The notes under the pieces are model-generated. The model saw nothing but the letters and a program-made list of their open reading frames with translations. It was not told the DNA's origin and did not search any database. The translations under genes and the position numbers were made by a program. This document shows positions 33,566 through 43,751 of a DNA stretch of 64,000 bases, piece after piece; the first letter of the stretch is position 1; every line of letters begins with the position of its first letter. The stretch lies in the NCBI GenBank assembly GCA_964019425.1, contig OZ025846.1, positions 657,883 through 721,882 on the forward strand, written 5' to 3'. The stretch is from Flectonema sp. DT1601 (lineage: Eukaryota; Euglenozoa; Diplonemea; Diplonemida; Diplonemidae).

Positions 33566-36500
33566 ATGTTTCGAAGGGTTCTGCCTCTTCTGGGGGTATT
33601 GTCGTTGTTGACGGGTATGATGGCTGCTGCGGTTGAAGAATTGTCGCCATGCCAAGTTGCAAGAGGCACACACACGGTGTACCTCGACCGACAGACGCCT
33701 TCGTGTTCGACTGGAAAACTGATGAATGGGTTGCACTTTACGGACTCTGCTTGTACTTGGGGTTACATGCGGTACAAGTCGTACTGTGAACCCAGCGGAA
33801 CAGCTGGTGCATGTCGAAGTGTCTCATCAGACTGTTTCCCAGTAGGGTGGGCCACTACGGACGTGTTGGATGACCAGCGAGCGCTGATCGATTGCCCTGC
33901 TGGCCAAGCGTTGTCGAGTTTTCAATTAGTGCATTGCTCTGGGGGTAAAATGCGTTACTCTGTTTCCTGTTGTGATGCCTCTCAATATGAAACACTAAAG
34001 GAGCAGGTTCGATACACGTCATGTCAATACATCGACAAGACACCAATTGACTACCTCGACCGTCACCTGATCAAATGTAATGACGACGAAGTACTAACGC
34101 GATTGAGAATGGTAACCGACGGATGTGTGTCTCCAAATAAACGCTTCGAGTACTACTGCGCACCACCTAGCAATGCTGTTGCTTCTGTTGAACAATGGGG
34201 ATCGTACTGTCAGTTCGCTACTTCTTGGGCTGTCTACCTGGACCGCCATAAGGTCGAGTGCTACACGGGAATGATGAATGGATTTTACATGTCTTCTCTT
34301 ACTTGCGCTGCCAATCACTACCGATACAAGGCGTCGTGTGAAGTTTCTATGACGGGTGGCAAATGCACAACTCACTACACGGGATGTCTGTACATTGATG
34401 GAGCGAAGGGAATCGAACACCTCGACCACACGAGCTTCGGAGTGCAGTGCCCTGCCGGAAAGGCGGTGACGGACTTTCAATTAATTAGATGTTCTGGTGG
34501 TCATCAATATAAGTTTAATTGCTGTGGTGTACCTGAGTATGATACATCACTTTCATCGTATCAATATTCTGCCTGTTCGATTGCTGAGGGCCGCTTTGCT
34601 TCAACGATGGAGCGCCACTATGTGAAATGTAATGACGACGAAGTATTGACTGGATTCCATCTATCGGGTGGCTGTCCCGTAGTAGGGGATAGAAGGTATC
34701 GCTTTAAGTGTGCCCCTCGCAGGCCATTGAAGTATTATGGTTGTTATGAAGATGGTCCTACTAGAACTCTTCCTTTTTGGGTAACTCCTAGCGGAAGTTC
34801 TTCAATGACGATTGATACCTGTGTGAGTGCCTGCAAGTCTCGAAACTACTTGTACGCTGGTCTTCAATACTCGAGCTACTGCTTCTGTGGTAACTCTCTG
34901 CCAATCGTAAAGAAGCCGACCTCCGAGTGTACGATGGCGTGCAGCGGGGATGGGTCTGAAATTTGCGGCGGTGGATACCGAAACTCTATCTACGACTCAG
35001 CGCCACCAGCTACGGCGTCTCCGCCAGGCGCGACACCTGCACCGATTACTACTCTCAGCAATGGGCTGATTGTACACTACGAGATGAATGGAAATGGTCA
35101 GGATAGCAGTGGCAACAACCTCCACGCTACGATAGTGGGTGCGGTATCGACTGTGGACCGTGAAGGAAAGGCTGATTCCGCGTACTACTTTGATGGTGCA
35201 AATGATTACTTTGGGTTGGGCACATCAATCACAGGCAAGGCTGTCTTCTCTATGTCAGCCTGGATCAATATCGACAGCTATCCATCAGCTGCTGCTTCTA
35301 TTGTTTCAAGTCGAGAGATGGCTGATGGGAGACGTGGATGGTTTGTACAGATAAACTCACAGGGAATTCCCCAGGTTGGATTCAACCCGGCATTCTTTTG
35401 GACGCAGTGGTTGAACGGACAGACCGCGATACCAATCGGCGAATGGGTGCATATCAGTGCCGTGTTGACAGGAAGTGGTGTGCTGCTGTACGTGGATGGC
35501 GCAGAAGTTGCAACCTCGTCTGTTTCTGGGACAATGGTAACAGATGAGAGCTTAGCAGACACTTCTACAATTGGAGCAAAAAGTACGGTGACACAAAACT
35601 TCTTCCATGGAACAATTGATGATGTCAGGATATATGACAGAGCACTTAACCCGACAGAGGTATTAGCGACGAAGGGAAATGCTGTTATTTCATCCGGGTT
35701 GGTTGGACAGTTTGACTTCTCTGGAAGTTTGACTGATGCATCTGGAAACGGAAACGATGGGAGCGGTGTCGATACCATTTCGTACTCACGAGGTCGAGAT
35801 GGTTCTGCTAACACGGCGTTCTCCCCTAGCGGATCCTCTCATGTGGTTGTATCGGCCTCCTCGACAGCCACTTTTACCATCGCAACTTGGGTGAATCTTC
35901 ATGTCAACGGGGGAAGCATCTACGAATCAAAAAGAGGAAACGCTCTCGGTTATGAAGTAAAGCTTAGCTCATCGAATGAACTGATTGTGTTATTGATGGT
36001 GGGTACTCTGCATACGGAGAACACTGGTGTTAATTTAGTATTGCATCAATGGTATCACATTGCCGTGTCCTTCTCGGGTCGTAACCTGTTGATATATGTG
36101 AATGGCGCTAGGGTGAAGCTCACTTCAATCCCAACTGGATCCCTGTCGACTTCCTCGGGAGATGCAGTCATCGGGCGAAACCTCAACGGGTTGATTGACT
36201 CGATTAATGTGTACGCAAATGCACAGGGGCCATCAGTGATCGCTGGCCTCTGCGCACCTGTTGTGTCAGCCGCGTCAGACGATCTGATTGCGTACTACCC
36301 ATTCGCTGGGTCTGCTTTGGACATTATCACAAGCACCACTGCAACAGTGACGACTGCAGCACTGATCGAAGACAGGTACAATGTTTCGGACTCTGCTTAC
36401 GCGTTTAACGGTCAAATGGGATCGATTAACGGTGGAAGTAGGACACTAACGACATTCTCGGTATCGGCTTGGGTAAACAGAATTGCTGTCGAGAACAATG

Positions 36501-38596
36501 GTGTGGAGACGATTGTTGCTCACAAGAACACCGGGTTCGCGATTGGATTTGATGTGGGTCGTCCTTTTCTAAAGGTTTACAACCAGGCGACTAATACAAT
36601 GATGACAGTGACATCGGCAACAGCTGTGCAGTACAGCGACTGGCACCAAGTGACCGGAACATTTGATGGTTCCGCAATGAAGTTATACGTAAATGGCAGT
36701 CGTGTGGCATTCGCGGTAAACAGTGGAGGACCTCTGAGCAACGCCGCTGCAGACCTCATCATCGGGGCGAAATCTTCGCAAGACGGTGACATATGGCGAG
36801 GAATGATTGACGAAGTTCGCGTGTACGGCGTGGCACTCACGGCCGAGCGGGTAGCTACTATGGGGAACGGATTCTACAGAAGAACGCAGTGCATTCAATC
36901 GCTATCCCAGGGTGTAGATGTTAGCGGAGAGCAGATGAAATGCACTTCGAACGAAGAGGTGGCCTCGTGGTCATTCTTTTCGGGATCGTGTGCAGCTGAC
37001 AACTACGTTTATGAATACAAATGTAGTGAGTTCTCGTCTCCTGTAGGCTCTACATTCACGAGGGAAAACGCTGATTGTATCTACGCACACAGTTTCAATT
37101 CTTTCTTGGATCACGTTAGCAGAGAGTCGGCTTGTGCCACATCCGAGAAGATGACGGGCTTTGAGATTATTTCAACGGCCTGTGCAACTCACATGTTCAG
37201 GTTGCGGTATTCTTGCTCATCATCAGTAGGAAGTGATGGGTTAATGGCATTCTACGGGTTTGATGCGGCATCGATGACCGACCTGAGTAGCGTAGCTGGT
37301 ACGGGATTGCTTTTTGGTGGAGTTCAAAATGTAGCTGACGTGACGGGTACTGCTAATAAGGCTATCGATTTCGGTGGACGTGCCTATGTAGATATTGGAA
37401 ACAACATTGATGCTCCATATTTTACTGTCATGGCTTGGGTAAAACCGTCACGGTTGAACACGGGACAAGACTTGCTCACTATTGTAAGCTCTCGAGAAAA
37501 TGAAGACGAAGGATTCGTACTGAGGATGCGGGGGAATCGCTACGAGGTATCAGTGAATCCTGCGAGGAATGGTTTCTCATGGCAGACGGCCGGTGCCACC
37601 AGAAATGGAATTTTGGATTGGGAACACATTGCAGCAACATACGATGGTAGTACACTGAAGCTCTATCTGATGGGTGTTTTAGAAAAGTCGTACTCTCTAC
37701 CAGCAGGTCCGCTCTCTGTTGTGACAGGTAAGACTGTAATAGGAGCAAGGTACCATTCAGTAAATGGATTCCGTGATAGATTCCCTGGGATAATTGATGA
37801 TGTTCGTATTTACAATCAACCTCTGGATGCTGCACAAATCCTAGCTCTGAGAGGGGCGTTGCCGGCATCTGTGGTACGGGCGGGGGCCGAGCTGGTTGTA
37901 GATCTCGAAGCCACTTACCTGATGTGCACTCGTACTGCAATTGATGAAACACCACCGGGGTTCTGTTGGCGTAAAATTAATGAGGATTGCTACACTGGAT
38001 TATCTGATTGTGGATTTGCAGCGTGCAGCTACAGTACCTCATCGTGTGTTTTAGAAATAATTGCAATGACATCAAAGGCATCAAAGGGTGTAATCACACT
38101 TGCGTCAAACTTCGTAGGACCCCCAACCGTCTTATCATACTCAATGAACAAGTTAATTAGTGCTGGGTATTCAACTAGTGTCGCAATGGTTGACAGTGGA
38201 TTCCAGAGGGCTAAGGACTACTGGAAGAATACTGATCCTGCATTTTTACCAGCTCGTGTCACATACGCGGTAGCAAAAGTTAAAGAACTGATGCCGTCTG
38301 ACATGAGATTGAGATTATCTGATCAACAGATTACTGACACCTGCACTGCTGCCGTTAATCAGGTCCATTGGCAGATGCGTTCTAAGACTTCTGCAAGTAG
38401 GGGGATGTCATTTCAAGCTGCTAACTCCTTAGGCATTGCATCGATTAAGACTGACTGTGGTCGTGTGGCTCAGGGAAACCCTACTCCAAATGAGAGAATT
38501 GCGTGTGCAAAAGCTGCTCTCAGATTAGCTGAATTGGTCGATCCTACGGGATTAGCAGCAATTGCTTCTGCGTTCCTTCACCCAAATTGTCCTTAA
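33566..38596 (+). CDS. secreted WSC / LamG multidomain protein
   Basis: 1,676 residues, single exon. A signal peptide (MFRRVLPLLGVLSLLTG) is followed by about six Cys-rich modules of 60-65 residues (25-395) sharing YLDRxxxxC and MxGF/LxRxV patterns, then a WSC domain (about 398-480; YYGCYEDG, YCFCGNS, EICGGG), a Pro/Thr linker, and LamG/concanavalin-like domains at about 500-690, 708-885, 905-1090 and 1225-1425, each with FSxSAWV-like and GxIDDVRIY-like strands. One more Cys module sits at 1107-1220. The last 170 residues are helical with no membrane anchor seen. WSC and LamG domains bind carbohydrate, so a cell-surface or secreted glycan-binding role is likely. The Cys module is not one I can name. 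Confidence 0.8.
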   Translation: MFRRVLPLLGVLSLLTGMMAAAVEELSPCQVARGTHTVYLDRQTPSCSTGKLMNGLHFTDSACTWGYMRYKSYCEPSGTAGACRSVSSDCFPVGWATTDVLDDQRALIDCPAGQALSSFQLVHCSGGKMRYSVSCCDASQYETLKEQVRYTSCQYIDKTPIDYLDRHLIKCNDDEVLTRLRMVTDGCVSPNKRFEYYCAPPSNAVASVEQWGSYCQFATSWAVYLDRHKVECYTGMMNGFYMSSLTCAANHYRYKASCEVSMTGGKCTTHYTGCLYIDGAKGIEHLDHTSFGVQCPAGKAVTDFQLIRCSGGHQYKFNCCGVPEYDTSLSSYQYSACSIAEGRFASTMERHYVKCNDDEVLTGFHLSGGCPVVGDRRYRFKCAPRRPLKYYGCYEDGPTRTLPFWVTPSGSSSMTIDTCVSACKSRNYLYAGLQYSSYCFCGNSLPIVKKPTSECTMACSGDGSEICGGGYRNSIYDSAPPATASPPGATPAPITTLSNGLIVHYEMNGNGQDSSGNNLHATIVGAVSTVDREGKADSAYYFDGANDYFGLGTSITGKAVFSMSAWINIDSYPSAAASIVSSREMADGRRGWFVQINSQGIPQVGFNPAFFWTQWLNGQTAIPIGEWVHISAVLTGSGVLLYVDGAEVATSSVSGTMVTDESLADTSTIGAKSTVTQNFFHGTIDDVRIYDRALNPTEVLATKGNAVISSGLVGQFDFSGSLTDASGNGNDGSGVDTISYSRGRDGSANTAFSPSGSSHVVVSASSTATFTIATWVNLHVNGGSIYESKRGNALGYEVKLSSSNELIVLLMVGTLHTENTGVNLVLHQWYHIAVSFSGRNLLIYVNGARVKLTSIPTGSLSTSSGDAVIGRNLNGLIDSINVYANAQGPSVIAGLCAPVVSAASDDLIAYYPFAGSALDIITSTTATVTTAALIEDRYNVSDSAYAFNGQMGSINGGSRTLTTFSVSAWVNRIAVENNGVETIVAHKNTGFAIGFDVGRPFLKVYNQATNTMMTVTSATAVQYSDWHQVTGTFDGSAMKLYVNGSRVAFAVNSGGPLSNAAADLIIGAKSSQDGDIWRGMIDEVRVYGVALTAERVATMGNGFYRRTQCIQSLSQGVDVSGEQMKCTSNEEVASWSFFSGSCAADNYVYEYKCSEFSSPVGSTFTRENADCIYAHSFNSFLDHVSRESACATSEKMTGFEIISTACATHMFRLRYSCSSSVGSDGLMAFYGFDAASMTDLSSVAGTGLLFGGVQNVADVTGTANKAIDFGGRAYVDIGNNIDAPYFTVMAWVKPSRLNTGQDLLTIVSSRENEDEGFVLRMRGNRYEVSVNPARNGFSWQTAGATRNGILDWEHIAATYDGSTLKLYLMGVLEKSYSLPAGPLSVVTGKTVIGARYHSVNGFRDRFPGIIDDVRIYNQPLDAAQILALRGALPASVVRAGAELVVDLEATYLMCTRTAIDETPPGFCWRKINEDCYTGLSDCGFAACSYSTSSCVLEIIAMTSKASKGVITLASNFVGPPTVLSYSMNKLISAGYSTSVAMVDSGFQRAKDYWKNTDPAFLPARVTYAVAKVKELMPSDMRLRLSDQQITDTCTAAVNQVHWQMRSKTSASRGMSFQAANSLGIASIKTDCGRVAQGNPTPNERIACAKAALRLAELVDPTGLAAIASAFLHPNCP

Positions 38597-41150
38597 CTTC
38601 GATTTGATACTTCTTACGACTTTAATTTGACTTTGTCATTTCCCTCTTTTTTATATCAATTTTAGAGGCATTCTGTTGGATGCCCTGATGTACGAGTTAC
38701 AGTAGACAATAGCAAGTTGTTGTAACTTCGCTTTTTAAAATTCATAGTAATCAATGTTGAAAATAGAGGCACTTACTACAAAGGAAACGATTCTTATAAA
38801 GTTAACTTTGTTGTGTGATGCCCCATGTACGTGCTGTGAACTCTTTTTTTTTTTAAAAAAACTTTCCCCTCCGAATTCCCTTTTCAATATTTTTTTTTAA
38901 AATCGTTGTTGTTGCAGTCATGTGTTGTCCTCCTGAAAATAGAAAACAGAAAACAGAAAATAGAATTTTTATTTTTATTATTTTCTTTTACTATTTTTCA
39001 TCGCGAGTTCAGCAATTTAATTTTAGAACCGCAACTATCTGATTTGAATAATCATTAATATCACGCTGTGCACTTCAGTGACTGGTGTAATCTTCCGTCC
39101 CTTCTGTTCAAGCCACTAGACTGCTGTAATATGAGTTATTCTTGTAAGCAAAAAAAGAAATCCAACGAGTTCATTTTTTTTTCTCCAATTTTTCACAAGA
39201 TTCCTTGTGAAGGAAAATAAATATTCACTCCACGATTTTCCCCCTTTGCACAAATTCACGAGAATAAGTCCTCACAAGAAATATTCTTTTTACGGTATTT
39301 CACTATTTGCATTTTTTAGTAGAAAAAGTGACGTCTCCTCAGCATTCCATAGTAAAAACATGGTTTTGCTGTATTTAGTACATCACACGATATATAGGTG
39401 TATACTCAACGCCTTATAATTAAATGAGGTTCTATAAATGAAAAGAGATTGGCTTCCCTCGATCTCACACCCCACCCAAATGGTAAATACTTCCTCTCTG
39501 TTTTCTCTACTAACTTACTTATTGATAATAAGCTGCCGTTATATTCGATTTGTGTCGTCTGTTTTGTTGTATGAAATATATTTTCTTAATACAGCCTAAA
39601 CAGTTTAATGAAATAAATATCTGAGAGAGAGGAACTTACTAAAATAACTAATTCTTTAAACAGTCAAAGACTATGAAGGAAACTGATGGTCGTGGTACCT
39701 GAAAGTGGGTCTCTACGACATGCTGTCGCATACTGAAAGCAGCTCATGTGCGGAGCCTATGTAGATCCTAAACGGAATAATTAAACAAAAAGGAACATCA
39801 GGAGCGTAAAATAGACAAGACTTGCTGAAAGAATGCTCTGATTGCTCTGTCAACTGGTCTGAGTATGTGTAATAACGCATCTGAGAGTAGTCGACACAAA
39901 CTAAGTGAGATCATGTCACCGTCCCTCGACAAGAATTGATAATATCACTTCACCTACTCCAGAACCTATCCACGCTCCTCCTACAATCTCAGTCACATCA
40001 CTGTTGTACACATTGACGTACTTGCTTGTGTCTGATCCAGTGGCTCTGCGTATTTTCTTAGTGTGAACCTGTTCCTGTCCTTCTTCACTTATATTGTAGC
40101 AGACTAGCACTACCTAGAGTAGTGTCAGTTGATCACGACTCTGAATCTGTCATCAACGATTCGCCGACATTGTGTAAGTCAAATAATCGAGTGAGAGTTC
40201 TTCCTGAAAAAAATAAAATCGGTCAGAGTGGAGAAATTGACTCTGCTGTTGCTGGTTCCTCATCAGGAGCTTCTCAACAACAGCACAGAGAACAACAAAA
40301 TAAAAGATCACTAATAGGCAACTCCAGCAAGCATCTAAACATCGTCTGCATAGTTGTAGTGTCTGTCCTTGGCGTTACACCATCACCTTTTCTTCTGGCA
40401 TGCAGCACATGGTCATTCACCTTCCCTCGTTCTTCGAGTTCACTCTGCTAGCCATTTTACTACTTGCTTAGCGATAAGAGCTGTGTTGGGGGGAAATAAT
40501 AGAAGTAATCTTTGACTGAACAACAGTTTTTTTTGTCTGTTATTTCTTAATTGGAAAGTTTATTGGAGTTGTGGCCTTTCCGTGAAATTGGGAACGACGA
40601 ATGCTCACTCGTAATTACGGATCAGCATTAGTCTACTTTCTGTTTGACATTTGAAATAACGGAATGAAGTACTTCTTGTTGTTTTAATTATTACGTGAAG
40701 AAGTAACATCTGATTGTTTCTTCTGTTTGACAGGTCTTTGTGTATCTTGGAAAGGGTATGTAAGGATCTCGTACCTGCTCAAAAAAGAAAATTCTTTCGT
40801 CGATAAAAATAATTATGATTGCCTGTTGTGAATTGTTTCCTTGCTTTTGATCGGTTTCTGAACCGTCTCATTAAATGATTAGTATCGACACAGAGACTGC
40901 TACATGTCCTTTGAAGTTAAATTATCTGGGTGCCGCAAGTAATAATATAAGACTGTTGAAAGAATGAAGTTAGTTGGTGAGAGATCGCCAGCCCCCTGTC
41001 GTGTCGTGTTTCTTGTCGTGTCATCTTCTTCAGCTTCTTGACCATCCCTTCGTGTTTGAGTTTCTAATTCAGGTTGCTTATGTCATTTATCATTTCTTCC
41101 ACAGAAAACAATCCCATCCCTCCAAAAAAACAACAACAACACAAAAACAA

Positions 41151-41507
41151 ATGTCCACCTCATCCAATGTTCAGCCGGACGAACAAGTTTTAAATTGGAT
41201 ATCTGATTAATACAATTCTCAACAGAGTAATAAATCAAAGTTGCTGACTTCGTATGGAGTGAAAGGTACAGGCAAAACAGCGGTCATACGAGCAATGGTC
41301 GGATTCGAGGAGAAGCCAGGGTGGATTCAGGCAACTGACCCAAATGCAAGGGCTGTGACATCTTCCTTCAATGAAGCTGGTGACAGCGTTAGCAATTTCA
41401 GAAATGATTGCAAGAAACTAGGTTTACATCGGACAGACACTGCATTCGGTAGGCACATCTTAAGCTACAACGGAATGCGTGAAGAAGGATGTTCAAAGGA
41501 TTGGTAG
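41151..41507 (+). pseudogene. P-loop NTPase fragment, possibly truncated
   Basis: After an acceptor-like TTTCTTCCACAG (41104), an ATG opens a 19-residue peptide. About 55 bases further a second stretch encodes SYGVKGTGKTAVIRAMVGF, with a Walker A match (GxxGxGKT), and 60 more residues. A very short intron (41187-41225, ACAG acceptor) would join the two, but 39 bases is below the other introns here. No Walker B or later ATPase motif follows. It is probably a remnant of an accessory NTPase, perhaps related to the RHS/CRN-like gene downstream. Confidence 0.3.
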
Positions 41508-42399
41508 CGATGATGAAAATGATGGGTTTTTCTTGAAAACATGTGTATTCCCTGCTTCTGTGGGTGTTTGCTTTGTTTTCTTCCCTTTCCGTTGAATATT
41601 AATTTACACTATTCTTTTCCTTTTTCCTTTTATTTTTCTTTCTTGTGGGTTGTTGTTGTTATTGTTAACATTATAGTGCACAACACAACACAACCCACAA
41701 AAACACATGCTCTCTCTCCTTCCTGTCTTCTTCTTCTTCATGTCTTCTCATGTATGTTGAAGTGTTAGGTTGGAGGGAAATCACCATCTGGCTTCTCGTT
41801 CTTCGTTTCCTCCGTTTTCGGAGTGGTTGAAGGAGAGGCGATTAATCCTTTTTTTAGGCTAATGTCCTTGTTTTGAGTTCTGTTTTGTTTTGTTTTTTTA
41901 GTTTTTTTTATTTTCATCAGTTCAGTTTATATCGAATATTTGATTGTTAGTTTTTGAGAAGTAAATGTGTTTTGAGTGATCTCCGTTGAAGATAGAGATC
42001 GTTGTAAAAGTGTTTTCTTTTTTTGTTTATTTTACCGTTGATGTGCCTTTCTTGGACAGCTTCGGGTGCATACAACCAACTCCTTCATTTTTTAATCTTC
42101 TTCAGCAATACCCTTCCTTTTGTTTTTTAATTGTAGCCTTACATTATCATTACACCAACCTCCCCAGTTGAAGCATTGCAATTTTTAATTTCCAAAAGAA
42201 TATCTGAATCTGTGAAAGTGTGTTGGGTCCTTTTTTGTTTTTATTTTTATTTTTATTTTAATTCCATCTCTTTTTTCCTTCAACCGTTTATCCTCGTTTT
42301 TCTCTTTTCGAGTACAGGATAAAGAAGGAAGTGAAGTGATGGCGATGAGGCAAGGAATAAAGTGTTTTTCTTAAAAAAAAATAAAAATAAGGCAAGTAA

Positions 42400-42612
42400 C
42401 ATGGGGGAAACTTCCCTGTGTAATCTTCAAAAAAATAAAAAAAAAATAAAAAAAGGGGTTCCACTCCCCGCTAATCAATAAAAAAAAACAACCAAGAAAA
42501 ACAAAAATAATAATAACAAACAAAAAAATATAAATAGCAGGGGAACCTCCCTGTGAAAATAAAATAAAAAAAAATACAAAAAAAGGGTTCCACTTCCCTA
42601 ATAATTGATGTG
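42400..42612. repeat. two diverged copies of an A-rich hairpin unit
   Basis: Unit 1 (about 42400-42477) and unit 2 (about 42538-42612) share GGGAA.CTTCCCTGTG, a 30-40 base A-rich middle and GGGGTTCCACTTCCC-like ends. GGAACC at one side can pair with GGTTCC at the other, giving an A-loop hairpin in each unit. Between them lies A-rich spacer. Confidence 0.45.
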
Positions 42613-42862
42613 TCTCAAAACGTTTGTTGATGTTGTTCAGATTATTGTATTCTACAGGTTCAGCACTTTTAATGAAAGCCACAAGCTGGAGTTCGCTCTA
42701 TGTTCCTTTTTTTTGAAATAAATCACGCTGGTGCCAACCTGTATATAGGTTGGTCTGCCCCTGCAAATCTTATGACTTCGTTCACAATGGATGAACTGAA
42801 CCTGGTGTCGGATTTGAACGTCCACACCCACAAATAGTGATAGCAATAGTAGTAGCTGAAAC

Positions 42863-42964
42863 ATTTTGAGATGGAAGTATGTGTAGTATGTTTTTGGTCA
42901 TTGTTGTGTCTCAATGGATGGGTTTTATAGAACGTCGTTCTTTAGCAAAACCAATCATGTATTT
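42863..42964 (+). repeat. array-associated repeat module, copy 1
   Basis: Shares ACATTTTGAGATGGAA, GTGTAGTATGTTTT, GGTCATTGTTG and GAACGTCGTTCTTTAGCAAA with 49431-49556. Both copies are on the + strand and both run directly or nearly directly into CCCGCAAA repeats, so the module looks like the 3' end of an element that joins the array, or a subterminal satellite. Confidence 0.55.
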
Positions 42965-43037
42965 CCCGCAAACCCGCAAACCCGCAAACCCGCAAACCCG
43001 CAAACCCGCAAACCCGCAAACCCGCAAACCCGCAAAC
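42965..43037 (+). repeat. CAAACCCG array, block 1 (about 9 units)
   Basis: Perfect tandem of the 8-base unit, immediately following repeat module copy 1. It is the same unit and orientation as the large array at the window's right end. Confidence 0.9.
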
Positions 43038-43060
43038 TGATCCTAGAATTGTTTGGTTCC

Positions 43061-43115
43061 TCCCCTCCCATCCCTCCCATCCCTCCCATCCCATCCCCCC
43101 ACCCCCCACCCCCGA
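43061..43115 (+). repeat. C-rich microsatellite (CCCTCCCAT-type)
   Basis: Imperfect CCCATCCCT units passing into CCCCCCACCCCCCACCCCC. The - strand has repeated G3-G6 runs and could form G-quadruplexes. Confidence 0.6.
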
Positions 43116-43751
43116 GAACTATGATCCACCTCCACGCGGTTGTTCTTGGATAGTCTCTATCTCGAGATGAACTAATCGATCCTTTTTATTTTTCTTTTAG
43201 ACTCACTTCTTCCTCTCATTTTTTGATGTTAGCTGGATATCAGCTTTATGGTTCTTCTTCTTAAGACCGGCTTTCGCATGTTCTCTGTTTGTTCCCCGTT
43301 CTAACTCATTAACCGAAAACGTCTTTCGGCGGGGGTCCTTTTCTGTATCGCTATGCAAATAATAGATGCTTGTCTAGACTTTTCCCAAAGAGGAGCAGTG
43401 CCTGACTGAATGAATGGATGCGAAATGTTCAGCAGACCCAAGTGTTCTGATTACTAGCATGTACATGACTCTATGTTGAACCCACCTTGACCCTGCAGTT
43501 CACACAAACTATGGAACTGATACAAGCAACGAAACTGGAGGAGCAAGAGAAAGACTACACTTCGATTGATTCAAACGACGTGATGTGAGAGTCAAATATT
43601 AAATGAACATTCCCATGCTTGTTGTCATTTCATTTCCCCACAGATAGCCCCAGCAAAAAAAAGCTATGGAATCAACCCATACCAGACAATGTATATTTTC
43701 ACACACGTTTCCCACAGGCAACACCACCCCAAAAAAACAAAAAAAAAAACC

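Larger units (their letters stand above)
38597..43751. other. 5.2-kb transition region with few gene signals
   Basis: AT-rich with scattered short frames. Notable contents, listed separately: a P-loop fragment (41151-41507), a diverged tandem hairpin repeat (42400-42612), a repeat module running into the 8-bp array (42863-43037) and a C-rich microsatellite (43061-43115). I found no tRNA or other RNA gene. No host-type gene with an intact domain could be supported here. Confidence 0.4.

Noticed and set aside
40122-40451. Ser/Gln-rich frame
   Set aside because: It lacks an ATG start and any recognised motif.
42790-42835. tRNA-like B box (GTTCAAATCC on the - strand)
   Set aside because: The T stem does not pair, and no A box or acceptor stem was found at the right distance.
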